Source: Clostridium hydrogenum
GTDB taxonomy: Bacteria > Bacillota > Clostridia > Clostridiales > Clostridiaceae
Reading direction: 5' to 3'
NCBI RefSeq assembly: GCF_021432385.1
Contig: NZ_JAEACT010000003.1
Span: 124,001-188,000, forward strand
Length of the DNA: 64,000 bases
The translations under genes were made by a program, and so were the position numbers. The notes beneath the pieces were generated by a model that was not told where the DNA came from, ran no database searches, and saw only the letters and a list, made by a program, of their open reading frames with translations. How positions within the stretch are numbered: the stretch's first letter is position 1; each line of letters opens with the position of its first letter. This document shows, in pieces, positions 15,975-25,603 of the stretch.

Positions 15975-17085
15975 TTAATTTTGAGCCTCGTTTTTAAGAT
16001 ATTCATTTATAAAGTCATCTATTTCTCCATCCATGACTGAATTTATATTTCCAGTTTCAACGCCGGTTCTATGATCTTTAACCATAGTGTAAGGTTGAAA
16101 TACATACGATCTTATTTGGCTTCCCCAGCCCATATCTTTAAGTTCTCCTGTTAAATCTTCTATTTTTTCCTTGTGTGCTCTTTCCTTTAATTCCACAAGC
16201 TTTGATTTTAACATAGACATAGCTGTTTCCTTATTATAGTGCTGGCTTCGCTCATTTTGGCATTGTACAACTAAGCCCGTAGGTAAATGAGTTATCCTTA
16301 TAGCAGAATCAGTTTTATTTATATGCTGACCTCCAGCTCCACTTGCACGATAAGTATCAACCCTTAAATCCTCTGGTCTGATTACTATATCTTGGCTCTC
16401 TGTAAGTTCTGGTAAAACTTCAACTGAAGCAAATGAAGTTTGCCTTTTACCATTTGCATTAAAAGGTGATATTCTAACAAGCCTATGTATTCCCTTTTCA
16501 GCCCTTAAATATCCATAGGCAAATTCGCCCTCCACTTTTAACGTAACGCTTTTAATTCCTGCCTCATCACCTGGAAGCATATCAATCACTTCAACTTTAA
16601 ATCCTTTTGCTTCAGCCCATCTAGTATACATTCTTAAAAGCATTTGTGTCCAATCCTGTGCATCATTTCCACCAACACCTGTATGAAGATTTAAAATCGC
16701 ATTATTTTTATCATATTCACCTGAAAGTAAAATTTCTATTCTGAAGTTTTCTATTTCTTTTTTCAAATTATTAGCATCATCCAATATACCGTCTGCTTCA
16801 GTCTCATTTTCTTCTTCCATGCACATTTCTATAAGAACGTTAATATCTTCTATTCTTTGAACTGCTGAATTATATCTATCTAGTCTATCCTTTAAAAATT
16901 TTACTTCTTTATTAACTTCTTGAGCCTTTTGCATATCGTTCCAAAAATCTTGTTCCTGCATATTATGCTCTAACTCATCAATCTTTCTTTTACTCTCTTC
17001 GATGTCAAAGAGAAGCCCTCATTTCATTGATATTAGCTGAAACTTCTTTCGCAATAACAGCTGCTTCTTCTAACTTTATAATCAA
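15975..17085 (-). CDS. prfB: Peptide chain release factor 2 with programmed +1 frameshift
   Basis: The short first frame starts at TTG 17085 (GGGTG upstream) and stops after 26 codons at a TGA (17007-17005) in the context CTTTGAC, with GAGGG a few bases before it. Shifting +1 at CTT continues as GAC ATC into the long frame ending at 15975. This is the classical autoregulated RF2 site: low RF2 slows termination at the UGA and permits the shift. The protein has the GGQ loop (SGAGGQHINKTDS) that triggers peptide release and the SPF tripeptide (RISPFNANGK) that reads UGA/UAA. Downstream of secA on the same strand. Confidence 0.95.
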
Positions 17086-17172
17086 TTTAATCACCCTTTC
17101 AATTTCAAATTAAAATCACTAGGACATCAAGACCTAGCGATTTTAAAATATATTTTTAATAAAATTAATTTA

Positions 17173-17260
17173 ATATATACATTAAAATTAACTTGCATCA
17201 TAATGCCCAAAAGACGTCATTTTGATACAAATGGATTTTAAGTTTCACAATGGTATAACT
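17173..17260 (-). repeat. Family C palindromic element, copy 4 (partly decayed)
   Basis: Keeps the apex ATGCCCAAAAGACGTCAT and the right arm GGATTTTAAGTTTCACAATG, but the left end has lost AGATAAACC. Lies between secA and prfB, nine bases after the secA stop. Confidence 0.65.
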
Positions 17261-17268
17261 TTAATACC

Positions 17269-19779
17269 TTATGCTTTTCTTCCACAACAATCTTTATACT
17301 TTTTACCTGAGCCACAAGGACATAAATCATTTCTACCTATTTTCTTTTCTTTTCTTCTAACTGGCTTTTTTACAACCTGTTCAGAATCATAATTAGTTGT
17401 AACTTCTTTATTTACTCTTTCTCTTGCAGGCGCCATCTCAAGTTGAACATGGAATAAATACTTAATTGTATCGAGCTTAATATTTGATATCATCTCATCA
17501 AACATATCGCTTCCTTCCATTTGATATGCTTGAACAGGATCTTGTTGCCTATATGCTCTTAAACCAATACCTTGTTTTAAATGTTCCATATTATCAATAT
17601 GGTCCATCCACTTTGTATCAACCATTCTTAAAAGAATTACTCTTTCAATTTCTCTCATTTGCTCATTTGAGAAAGCTTCTTCTTTACCTTTATATATATC
17701 ACTTGCAATTCCATGAAGTTTTTCTTTAATTTCATCATTTGATAAAACTTTAAGTTCATCAACAGTCACAGAACCCTTTGGAAGATATATATCTTCTAAG
17801 TATTGAATAAGTCTTCCTAAATCAGCTTCAAAATCATCTTCCAATCCTGAAAGATGTGCATCTACAGACGTATAAATCATTTCCTTTATCATATCTTGAA
17901 TTTGATCTTTTAAATCTTCACCTTCAAGTACTTCTGATCTTTGTTTGTATATAATTTCTCTTTGCTGATTCATAACATCATCATATTGAAGTAGACTCTT
18001 TCTAATATCAAAGTTATTACCTTCTACCTTTTTCTGAGCATTTTCAATCGCTGAACTTACCATTTTGCTTTCTATAGCTTCATCATCGCCAAGGCCAAGT
18101 TTATCTACCATAGATTTCAATTTATCTGATCCAAAAATTCTCATAAGATCATCTTCAAGAGAAACATAAAATCTTGAGAAACCAGGATCTCCTTGACGTC
18201 CAGCACGGCCTCTAAGCTGATTATCTATACGTCTTGATTCATGTCTTTCTGTACCTATTATTTTTAAACCGCCAAGTTCTACAACGCCATCACCAAGTTG
18301 AATATCAGTACCACGACCAGCCATATTTGTAGCTATTGTTACCATTCCTTTTTCTCCAGCATGTGATATTATCTCTGCTTCTTGTTCATGGTATTTTGCA
18401 TTTAAAACTTGATGTGCAACTCTCTTCTTTTTAAGTAAATCTGAAAGAAGTTCTGATTTTTCAATACTTACTGTACCAACAAGTACCGGTTGACCCTTTG
18501 CATGTGTTTCGGCTATATCATCTACTACCGCATTAAATTTCGATTTTTCAGTTTTATATATAAGATCAGGAACATCTTTTCTTGCTATAGGTTTATGAGT
18601 TGGCACAACAACAACATCCAAACCATATATATCTCTAAACTCATTTTCTTCAGTTAACGCTGTACCTGTCATTCCTGAAAGTTTATCATATATTCTAAAG
18701 TAGTTTTGGAAAGTTATAGTTGCAAGTGTTTTTGATTCTTTCTGAACTTTAACTCCTTCTTTAGCTTCAATAGCCTGATGAAGTCCATCACTATATCTTC
18801 TACCTTCCATAAGTCTTCCAGTGAATTCATCAACTATTATAACTTCATCAGCCTTAACCATGTAATCTTTATCTCTCTTCATAAGATAATTTCCCTTTAA
18901 AGCTTGAGCAACATGGTGCTGAATTTCCATATTAGAAGGATCTGCATAGTTTTCCAAATGGAAATATTTTTCTGCTTTATCTACTCCTTGATCGGTTAAT
19001 ATAGCTGAATTTGTTTTTTCATCAATTGTAAAGTCGTCTTCCTTTTTTAACATCTTTGCAAAATTATCTGCAACTTTATAAAATTCAGTTGATTTTTCAC
19101 CTTCACCAGAAATAATAAGTGGAGTTCTAGCTTCATCAATAAGTATAGAGTCAACTTCATCCACTATACAGAAATTAAGTTTTCTCTGAACTCTTTCTTC
19201 TTTATATATAACCATATTATCTCTTAAATAATCAAATCCAAATTCATTATTTGTACCGTATGTTATATCTGCATTATAAGCGTCTTGCCTTTGTTGTTGA
19301 TTTAAGTCATGAACTATTACACCTGTAGTTAATCCTAAAAATCCGTATATTTGACCCATTTCAGCCATATCTCTAGTTGCCAAATAATCATTTACTGTAA
19401 CGACATGAACACCTTTTCCTGTTAATGCATTTAAATAACAAGGAAGTGTTGCAACCAAAGTTTTACCTTCTCCAGTTTTCATCTCAGAAATTCTTCCCTG
19501 ATGAAGTACAATTCCTCCTATAAGCTGTTCTCTAAAATGCTTTTTCCCAAGTACTCTAAATGAAGCTTCTCTAACAACTGCAAAAGCCTCAATCAGCACA
19601 TCATCAAGTGTAGCTCCATTTTCTAGTTTCTGCTTGAATTCAGCTGTTTTTGCCTTAAGTTCATCATCACTTAGATTTTTCATAATATCATCTAATTTTT
19701 CTATTTGATTAACAATAGGAATAATTCTCTTAACTTCCCTTTCGCTGTATGTACCAAATATTTTTCCAAATAATCCCAT
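17269..19779 (-). CDS. secA: Protein translocase ATPase SecA
   Basis: 836 residues starting MGLFGKIFG at 19779; AGTGAGG nine bases upstream supports this ATG over codons further out. Motifs: Walker [11 protein letters not shown] near 105, [15 protein letters not shown], the C-terminal ATPase motif [11 protein letters not shown] and [27 protein letters not shown] helicase end, and a final zinc-binding SEC-C motif [17 protein letters not shown]. SecA drives preproteins through SecYEG at the membrane. It precedes prfB on the same strand, an order often conserved in Firmicutes. Confidence 0.98.
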   Translation of the reverse strand: MGLFGKIFGTYSEREVKRIIPIVNQIEKLDDIMKNLSDDELKAKTAEFKQKLENGATLDDVLIEAFAVVREASFRVLGKKHFREQLIGGIVLHQGRISEMKTGEGKTLVATLPCYLNALTGKGVHVVTVNDYLATRDMAEMGQIYGFLGLTTGVIVHDLNQQQRQDAYNADITYGTNNEFGFDYLRDNMVIYKEERVQRKLNFCIVDEVDSILIDEARTPLIISGEGEKSTEFYKVADNFAKMLKKEDDFTIDEKTNSAILTDQGVDKAEKYFHLENYADPSNMEIQHHVAQALKGNYLMKRDKDYMVKADEVIIVDEFTGRLMEGRRYSDGLHQAIEAKEGVKVQKESKTLATITFQNYFRIYDKLSGMTGTALTEENEFRDIYGLDVVVVPTHKPIARKDVPDLIYKTEKSKFNAVVDDIAETHAKGQPVLVGTVSIEKSELLSDLLKKKRVAHQVLNAKYHEQEAEIISHAGEKGMVTIATNMAGRGTDIQLGDGVVELGGLKIIGTERHESRRIDNQLRGRAGRQGDPGFSRFYVSLEDDLMRIFGSDKLKSMVDKLGLGDDEAIESKMVSSAIENAQKKVEGNNFDIRKSLLQYDDVMNQQREIIYKQRSEVLEGEDLKDQIQDMIKEMIYTSVDAHLSGLEDDFEADLGRLIQYLEDIYLPKGSVTVDELKVLSNDEIKEKLHGIASDIYKGKEEAFSNEQMREIERVILLRMVDTKWMDHIDNMEHLKQGIGLRAYRQQDPVQAYQMEGSDMFDEMISNIKLDTIKYLFHVQLEMAPARERVNKEVTTNYDSEQVVKKPVRRKEKKIGRNDLCPCGSGKKYKDCCGRKA

Positions 19780-20036
19780 CGCATTCATCCTCACTATAAT
19801 TCTTGATACTTTACGTATAAATTTAAGTATTTTAATTTACACATATCAAATATTTGTATAATATTAATTAAAATGTAAATTTATTTTTCTATACATCATA
19901 CCTTATAGATTATAACATTTAATTTTTAATCATTCAACTTATATATATCATTTTGCTAAAATACATAAAAATTTAACATTTTATACCTGTATTGAGATAA
20001 CTAAGCCGAAACTTGAAATTATTTTAATAAAACTGT
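19780..20036. other. Intergenic DNA between hpf terminator and secA
   Basis: Very A/T-rich and without a reading frame or convincing repeat. It must contain the secA promoter, which I could not place with confidence. Confidence 0.6.
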
Positions 20037-20066
20037 TAAAAGGAGTAGGTTTATTCTCCCTACTCC
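20037..20066 (-). terminator. Intrinsic terminator of hpf
   Basis: Minus strand GGAGTAGG and CCTACTCC (8 bp, nine-base loop) followed by TTTTAAC, 14 bases after the hpf stop. Confidence 0.88.
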
Positions 20067-20079
20067 TCAATTATATAAT

Positions 20080-20610
20080 TTAGAATTTCGGTTCGATTAA
20101 TCCGAAATTTCCGTCCTTTCTTTTATACACTACATTTACCTCATTTGAATTTGCATTTTCAAATACGAAGAAACTATGACCTAGTAATTCCATTTCCAAT
20201 ACAGCTTCTTCTTCCGACATAGGCTTTATTGCAAATTTCTTTGTCTTTACAATTTGAGGTTCTTCATCCGACTCATCGGAGCTTATATTGGGAATATCCT
20301 GAAATTTAAGTGAATCACCATATTTTCTTCTTTCAAGTTTCGTTTTTTGTTTTCTTACCTGTCTTTCAAGTTTATCAGCTACAATATCTATTGATGCGTA
20401 CATATCATTATTTGATTCTTCTCCTCTTAAAATCACACCATTAAACGGTATTGTAACTTCAACTATTTGTCTATTTTTCTGTACACTCAAAGTAACATGT
20501 GCCTCTACCTCAGGTTTAAAATATTTTTCTAACTTTGATAACTTCTTTTCAATAGACTGCCTTAACCCACTTGTAATTTCAACATTTCTTCCACTAACAG
20601 TTATTTTCAT
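20080..20610 (-). CDS. hpf: Long-form ribosome hibernation promoting factor (RaiA/YvyD type)
   Basis: 176 residues from the ATG at 20610, eight bases after GAGGGG. The N-terminal S30AE domain (MKITVSGRNVEITSGLR, then KLERQVRKQKTKLER) binds the decoding region of idle ribosomes; the C-terminal domain (FAIKPMSEEEAVLEMELLGHSFF) dimerises two 70S ribosomes into 100S particles. A GC-rich structured RNA matching the raiA motif lies 217 bases upstream on the same strand, the association for which that motif was named. Confidence 0.96.
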   Translation of the reverse strand: MKITVSGRNVEITSGLRQSIEKKLSKLEKYFKPEVEAHVTLSVQKNRQIVEVTIPFNGVILRGEESNNDMYASIDIVADKLERQVRKQKTKLERRKYGDSLKFQDIPNISSDESDEEPQIVKTKKFAIKPMSEEEAVLEMELLGHSFFVFENANSNEVNVVYKRKDGNFGLIEPKF

Positions 20611-20826
20611 AATTCCAGCCCCTCTCTTAACCAAATATAGTAATTACTTATGTTATTAACATTTTACTGCTTTAATCAAATTAAAACAAGCAAAATATTA
20701 TGAATTAACTAAATATTATATAAATTAAGACTCTTATTACTCTTATTTTCTCCTTTATTTATAGTTTCTCATTTATTTTAAACGTTTTCTTTTTAAATAT
20801 ACACATTTTTTAAATTAAAACAAAAA

Positions 20827-21041
20827 TATATTAAGTTAGTTGACCTGGTCTTTGACCCCACACTCGCCTGCTGGAACTTCCGCTACCCGGCATTATCCTC
20901 TCACTACTAATTCTCTCGCTTTTAAAAGCGGCAGGTCTTACTTCTAAACCGCACCATGCTCATTAAAACTTTGTTTAACTTACGTGGATCGCTTTGCCTG
21001 CGACTGGCATCGACTTTCAACCACAAACCTAACTTAATATA
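20827..21041 (-). ncRNA. raiA RNA: raiA-motif structured noncoding RNA
   Basis: 215 bases that are strikingly GC-rich against the A/T-rich surroundings and hold no reading frame. A perfect 13-bp outer stem (minus strand TATATTAAGTTAG with CTAACTTAATATA) closes a domain containing GGTTGAAAGTCGATGCC, GCAGGCAAAGCGATCC, GAGCATGGTGCGG, a hairpin CCGCTTTTAAAAGCG, GATAATGCCGGGTAGCGG and GGGGTCAAAGACCAGGTC. Position upstream of hpf/raiA and these conserved-looking blocks match the raiA RNA class of Firmicutes and Actinobacteria, reported as needed for normal sporulation and aggregation in C. acetobutylicum. A strong promoter sits directly upstream. The assignment is from memory of the class, not from a covariance search. 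Confidence 0.85.
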
Positions 21042-21051
21042 TACACATAAT

Positions 21052-21079
21052 ATTATATACTACTTTTTGCAGCAGTCAA
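21052..21079 (-). promoter_or_regulatory. Promoter of the raiA RNA, overlapping the comFC stop codon
   Basis: TTGACT (21079-21074) and TATAAT (21057-21052) are 16 bases apart. The -10 element covers the comFC stop at 21053-21055. Transcription beginning about seven bases further on would start just outside the outer stem of the RNA, so the RNA has a dedicated start. Confidence 0.75.
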
Positions 21080-21739
21080 GACCATAACATCTTTTGCTCC
21101 ATTAAAAATCATATTTCTTGCACAATAAAATCCTGTAGCTCCTGTAGTAAAAACATCATCTACTAAAAGTATTCTTTTATTCCTTATACTATTATCATCA
21201 AACACACCAAATGCATTCTCAAGATTATTCCATCGCATTTCTCCGCTAAGTCCAATTTGATCTCTAGTATTAGCTTTCTTAAACAAATAATTTTTTATTG
21301 GTATCTTTGATATTTTTGAAATCTGCCTTGCTAAAAATTCACTTTGATTGTATCCTCTTTTTTTTATTTCTTCTTTTCTCATTGGAACAAATGTTATTTC
21401 ATCAAATTCAAGATCATTTTGTCGAATAAAATTGAACATTAAATCAGAAAGAGCTTCTCCACATAAAAAATCTTTTTTATATTTAAGCTTTATTACCATC
21501 TCTTTCACACTTCGTGAATAATATGCTGCACTATAAAATTTTATACGCATATTTTTTCTTTCAACATAATATTTATTTTTACACAGTACTATATTCTTAC
21601 TACACTTATCACATAAATATTTTTCTTCATCTTCAAATAATTCTTTGCCACACAGAACACATTTTAAATCATTATAATATATAATACTTTCTAAACATTC
21701 AAAAATATATTTTATATAGAAAACAATCCTTTTTCCCAT
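21053..21739 (-). CDS. comFC: ComFC/GntX-family phosphoribosyltransferase-like protein
   Basis: 228 residues. An N-terminal zinc-ribbon (CVLCGKELF..CDKCSKN) precedes a PRTase-type domain with VPMRKEEIKKRGYNQSEFLA, the loop DQIGLSGEMRWNNLENAF and the PRPP site ILLVDDVFTTGATGF. ComFC works with the helicase ComFA in uptake of transforming DNA. Here it overlaps the 3' end of a degenerate comFA-like gene by 28 bases. The ATG at 21739 has no clear ribosome site, consistent with coupling to the upstream gene. Confidence 0.88.
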   Translation of the reverse strand: MGKRIVFYIKYIFECLESIIYYNDLKCVLCGKELFEDEEKYLCDKCSKNIVLCKNKYYVERKNMRIKFYSAAYYSRSVKEMVIKLKYKKDFLCGEALSDLMFNFIRQNDLEFDEITFVPMRKEEIKKRGYNQSEFLARQISKISKIPIKNYLFKKANTRDQIGLSGEMRWNNLENAFGVFDDNSIRNKRILLVDDVFTTGATGFYCARNMIFNGAKDVMVLTAAKSSI

Positions 21740-22710
21740 GCTAATTTATTGAAATTCCTAGTTATATTTTTAGCCATTTTAATTTGTTTATTCTCCTTAT
21801 TGGTTACAAATATAACTTCTCCTCTCTTATTTAAACCGCCTCCTGTCTTTCCACAAAAATATACTAAAGTTTTATAATTAAATGTGTTGTTCACATAAAA
21901 AAATACAGCTATGCTTACATTTTTGCTTTGTGTACATACAGCATCAAAATCATTTGTTATAATTATTGCCCCTTTAGTACTCTTTAATTCGCTTTTTTTA
22001 GTACTATATTTATTATACATAAAAATTTTCCCATCCAAATTTAGTTCAGAACTAATAAGATATTTAAAAAAATCTGTCATTATTTTTGTATCTAAAATTG
22101 GAATAATAACATTTCTCTTTTCATAAACAAACCATTTTAAATATTCATATATTAAAAACGGCATATCTCTATTTATATTTATTCTTGTGCTTATTACTCT
22201 AGGTTCAATTACTGGCATCCTATTATAATTAGTTAAAATATGTATAGTTTTATAATTCTTAAAAATTGCTTCTATAGAATATGCTATACATTTACAATTT
22301 TCTTTATTAAACTTTTTAAGCAAGCTTATTATTTCGCTTTGATTATATTGTGGGAAACTTTTAATATCGTTGTAAATTACAAGTTTAAAATCACAATTTA
22401 ACTTTAATGCATTTTCATGATTGCAAATTATAAATTTATTATTCTCATGCAATTTTTTTCCATTGTAATACTGCACATGGTTCTTACAGTTTTTTTTATT
22501 TATCATATGCTCCAATATTCCTACATTTTTTTCATTTTCACCGGTAATATACAATACTTTATTTCCATCTAAAATATTCCTAATTATTAAATTTAGAAAA
22601 ATAATTTCTGTATTATATGGCGGCGAAACTACATTAAGATATCTTTCATTAGAAGCATTCCACTTTAATATATAGTTTTCTATATCTTTGTAATACGCAT
22701 CTATCTTCAT
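21712..22710 (-). CDS. Degenerate ComFA-like protein lacking ATPase motifs
   Basis: 332 residues of an intact frame. Position directly upstream of comFC, and residual patterns, point to ComFA: where ComFA has a Walker A loop this protein reads VSPPYNTEIIFLN; where ComFA has DEVDAFP it reads YNDIKSFPQYN; where ComFA has the arginine-finger GRAGRS block it reads CGKTGGGLNKRGEVIFVT. It also lacks the zinc-finger N-terminus and is shorter than active ComFA (about 450). So the fold may remain while ATP hydrolysis is almost certainly lost. The alternative is an unrelated protein that only shares the position. Confidence 0.65.
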   Translation of the reverse strand: MKIDAYYKDIENYILKWNASNERYLNVVSPPYNTEIIFLNLIIRNILDGNKVLYITGENEKNVGILEHMINKKNCKNHVQYYNGKKLHENNKFIICNHENALKLNCDFKLVIYNDIKSFPQYNQSEIISLLKKFNKENCKCIAYSIEAIFKNYKTIHILTNYNRMPVIEPRVISTRININRDMPFLIYEYLKWFVYEKRNVIIPILDTKIMTDFFKYLISSELNLDGKIFMYNKYSTKKSELKSTKGAIIITNDFDAVCTQSKNVSIAVFFYVNNTFNYKTLVYFCGKTGGGLNKRGEVIFVTNKENKQIKMAKNITRNFNKLAWEKGLFSI

Positions 22711-22793
22711 AATTTCACCTACCTTATAAGGTTAACTAACTTAACCACAAATATATAGTGAAACTTCAAAATTAATTTTTATCTGTAAAGATT

Positions 22794-25019
22794 TCAATCT
22801 TCTACAGACTCATCATCATTTAGTATTTCACTTATCCTAAAACGTAATCCTGAATATCTTTTAAAACTTTTATTATTGTTTATCATAAATTGAAGTGACT
22901 TCTTTTGTCCAACAATAACTACAAGTTCTTTAGCCCTAGTTATAGCTGTATATAAAAGATTTCTGTTCATAAGAAGCGGTGGTCCCATAAAACAAGGCAT
23001 AATTACAACCAAAAATTCACTGCCTTGACTTTTATGAATAGTAATTGCATATGCCAAATCAAGCTCATCTAAGTTAATTTTTTCATATATAACTTCTCTT
23101 TCTCCATCGAATATTACAACTAAATTTTCGTCTTCATCAACATCCACAACAAATCCTATATCTCCATTAAAAACACCTTCACCTGATTTTTCACCATCTC
23201 CGCTTACTCTATTCCACTTAATAGTGTAATTATTTTTATTTTGCATTACCTTATCTCCAACCCTAAAGATAATATCTTTGTTCTTAATTTCCTTTTTACT
23301 TTTATTTTCAGGATTTAAGACACTTTGAAGACTATTATTCATATTTATAACTCCCAAAGTACCTTTTCTCATTGGCGTAATTATTTGTATGTCTCTTATA
23401 GCATTCCATCTTTTATTAAATTTAGGTAATCTTTTTTCTGCCAAACTTATAATAGTATTTGCTATAGCATCATATTGTTCTTCTTCTATAAAATAAAAAT
23501 CATTTTGTTTTCTATTAAGTATTGGCATTTCGCCATTATTTATTTTGTGAGCATTTATTATTATCATACTTTCTTTAGCCTGCCTAAAGATTTCTTTAAG
23601 CTTAAAAACCTTAATGCATTTACTTTCTATTATGTCCCTAAGTACATTTCCTGGTCCAACAGATGGTAATTGATCTACATCACCAACTATAATTAGTCTT
23701 GTTCCCATACCTATTGCTTTTAAAAGATTATGCATGAGCATTATATCTATCATGGAGGCTTCGTCTATAATTACAACATCACATTGCAACGTAATGTCTT
23801 CTTCTCTTTCGTAAAACACATCATCTTCATATCCAAGTTCAAGCATTCTGTGAATTGTTCTTGCCTCCCCACCAGTAGCTTCAGACATTCTTTTAGCCGC
23901 TCTTCCAGTTGGCGCAGCCATAAATACTTTCATAGATAGGCTCTCAAATATATCCGTTATGCATCTTATAATGGTTGTTTTTCCCGTACCAGGTCCTCCA
24001 GTTATAACTTCTATTCCATTTTCAAAAGCACCTTCTATAGCATTTTTTTGTGATTCAGCAAATTCAATATTATTTTTTTCCTCGAATTTCTTAATTTTTT
24101 CATCTACATCAATATTTAATTCTTTGTATTTATCATAAGCCAGTGTTAGTATTTTCCTTGTAACTCCAAGTTCCGAATAATAGTACTGCATTGTAAACAC
24201 ACAATTTATACCATCAATTAATTCTACTTTTAATTTTTGTGATAAAGTACATTCATATAGTCCTTTTTCTATATCTTCCTTTTTAACTTGAAGTAATTTA
24301 ATTGCTTCACTTATAAGTTTATCTATTGGCATATATGTATTTCCAAGCGAACAAAATTCATTTACTGCATAAATTATACCGCTTTGTATTCTAAATATAG
24401 AATCATAATCTATTCCAAGGCTTCTTGCTATTTTATCCGCTGTTTTAAAACCTATTCCAGAAATATCCTCCGTTAATATATAAGGATTTTCTTTAACTAC
24501 TTCTATAGCTCTAGCCTTATATTTTTTATATATTTTTACACATTGTTTTGCCGTAACACCATACGTTTGAAGAAAAATCATTATATTTCTAATTTCCCTT
24601 TGCTGTGAATATGATTCATATATAATTTCTATTTTCTTATCACCAATTCCACCTATTTCACGCAATCTATATACATCGCTATCTAATATTTCTAATGTTT
24701 TATCTCCAAACTTGTTTACTATTTTTTTTGCAGTAACAGGACCTATTCCTGAAATAATTCCTGATGACAAATACTTTTCAATTCCGCTAAGTGAATTAGG
24801 TAAAACCTCTTCACAACTTTCAACTTTGAATTGTTGACCAAACTGAGGATGCAAAATCCACTCTCCTGATACCTTTAATGATTGTCCTTCCATTATGTAT
24901 GGTATACATCCAGTTATAGTAACCTTTCCAGTGTTTTCTACTTTAGTTACCGCAACTACATAACCATTCTCTTCATTTTTAAATAAAATAGAATCAACCA
25001 CACCTTCAAGTTTTTCCAT
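22794..25019 (-). CDS. recD2: RecD2-type DNA helicase
   Basis: 741 residues. An N-terminal OB-like region, helix-hairpin-helix segments (LSSGIISGIGPVTAKKIVNKFG; GIGFKTADKIARSLGI), Walker A GGPGTGKTTIIR near 348, Walker B VVIIDEASMID, then GDVDQLPSVGPG and the C-terminal UvrD-like AITIHKSQGSEF and LLYTAITRAKELVVIVG. RecD2 is a 5'-3' helicase of genome maintenance found without RecBC. AAAGGAG eight bases before the ATG. Confidence 0.95.
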   Translation of the reverse strand: MEKLEGVVDSILFKNEENGYVVAVTKVENTGKVTITGCIPYIMEGQSLKVSGEWILHPQFGQQFKVESCEEVLPNSLSGIEKYLSSGIISGIGPVTAKKIVNKFGDKTLEILDSDVYRLREIGGIGDKKIEIIYESYSQQREIRNIMIFLQTYGVTAKQCVKIYKKYKARAIEVVKENPYILTEDISGIGFKTADKIARSLGIDYDSIFRIQSGIIYAVNEFCSLGNTYMPIDKLISEAIKLLQVKKEDIEKGLYECTLSQKLKVELIDGINCVFTMQYYYSELGVTRKILTLAYDKYKELNIDVDEKIKKFEEKNNIEFAESQKNAIEGAFENGIEVITGGPGTGKTTIIRCITDIFESLSMKVFMAAPTGRAAKRMSEATGGEARTIHRMLELGYEDDVFYEREEDITLQCDVVIIDEASMIDIMLMHNLLKAIGMGTRLIIVGDVDQLPSVGPGNVLRDIIESKCIKVFKLKEIFRQAKESMIIINAHKINNGEMPILNRKQNDFYFIEEEQYDAIANTIISLAEKRLPKFNKRWNAIRDIQIITPMRKGTLGVINMNNSLQSVLNPENKSKKEIKNKDIIFRVGDKVMQNKNNYTIKWNRVSGDGEKSGEGVFNGDIGFVVDVDEDENLVVIFDGEREVIYEKINLDELDLAYAITIHKSQGSEFLVVIMPCFMGPPLLMNRNLLYTAITRAKELVVIVGQKKSLQFMINNNKSFKRYSGLRFRISEILNDDESVED

Positions 25020-25055
25020 ACTAATTCTCCTTTTACTACTTATAGTGGAAGTGCC

Positions 25056-25107
25056 TAACTAAAATTATTTAATTCGCAACTTTTAAAACTTGTATATTAA
25101 ATAATTT
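25056..25107 (-). repeat. Copy of a short recurrent intergenic sequence (module F)
   Basis: On the minus strand it reads CTGTTGCATAAAATTATTTA then CAAGTTTTAAAAGTTGCGAA, like the stretches before family A copy 4 (32238), family B copy 2 (49229) and the hairpin at 31004. Divergent, so only moderate confidence. Confidence 0.4.
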
Positions 25108-25128
25108 TATGCAACAGCACCGTATATT

Positions 25129-25160
25129 TAAAAAAAGAGATACATCTTAATTGTATCTCT
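25129..25160 (-). terminator. Terminator of the small membrane protein gene
   Basis: Minus strand AGAGATACA and TGTATCTCT pair (9 bp) around seven bases and run into seven T. Confidence 0.85.
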
Positions 25161-25163
25161 AAA

Positions 25164-25493
25164 TTATTCAGCGCTATAATGTTTTTTCATAATTTTTTCC
25201 ACCACATCCAAAATTAAAATTATACCAACAAAAACAACTATGCATAATAATTCCAATAAAGGTCTTTTTCCAGAAAAAATGTATACGTCATTTAAGATAT
25301 GTAGAAATGTTGAAAATGCTAAAAGAATAAGTCCTAGAGAAATCGAAATTGCAACTATCAAAATTTGAAATAAAGTTTTTTTTACATGATGAATGCCATT
25401 TAAAAGCTTATTTTCGTGCAATCTTTCCACATAATCATCCCTTCTAATTTTCATACAGTTATATAGTTTACCATTATGCATATAAATATGCAA
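25164..25493 (-). CDS. Small two-segment membrane protein of unknown function
   Basis: Up to 109 residues. Two hydrophobic helices (about 42-66 and 80-98) are joined by a short charged loop and flanked by basic ends. No motif is recognised. No good ribosome site precedes the ATG at 25493; the internal Met at KLYNCMKIRRDDYVERL would give 96 residues but is not better placed. It has its own terminator and sits between recD2 and metK. Confidence 0.6.
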   Translation of the reverse strand: MHIYMHNGKLYNCMKIRRDDYVERLHENKLLNGIHHVKKTLFQILIVAISISLGLILLAFSTFLHILNDVYIFSGKRPLLELLCIVVFVGIILILDVVEKIMKKHYSAE

Positions 25494-25552
25494 TCTTGTA
25501 ATAGCAGTTTTTTTTATTATATTTGCTGATAATGTTAAATATACGTTAAAAG

Positions 25553-25580
25553 AAAGCTAATACAATAATGTATTAGCTTT
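25553..25580 (-). terminator. Terminator of metK
   Basis: Perfect 12-bp stem AAAGCTAATACA/TGTATTAGCTTT with a four-base loop, T-rich on both strands, 24 bases after the metK stop. Confidence 0.88.
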
Positions 25581-25603
25581 TTCCTTTAAATTCAGTTTAT
25601 ATC

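Noticed and set aside
20640..20826. Sigma-H type promoter before hpf
   Set aside because: AAAGGAGAAAAT resembles the -35 box but no GAAT element stands at the required distance.
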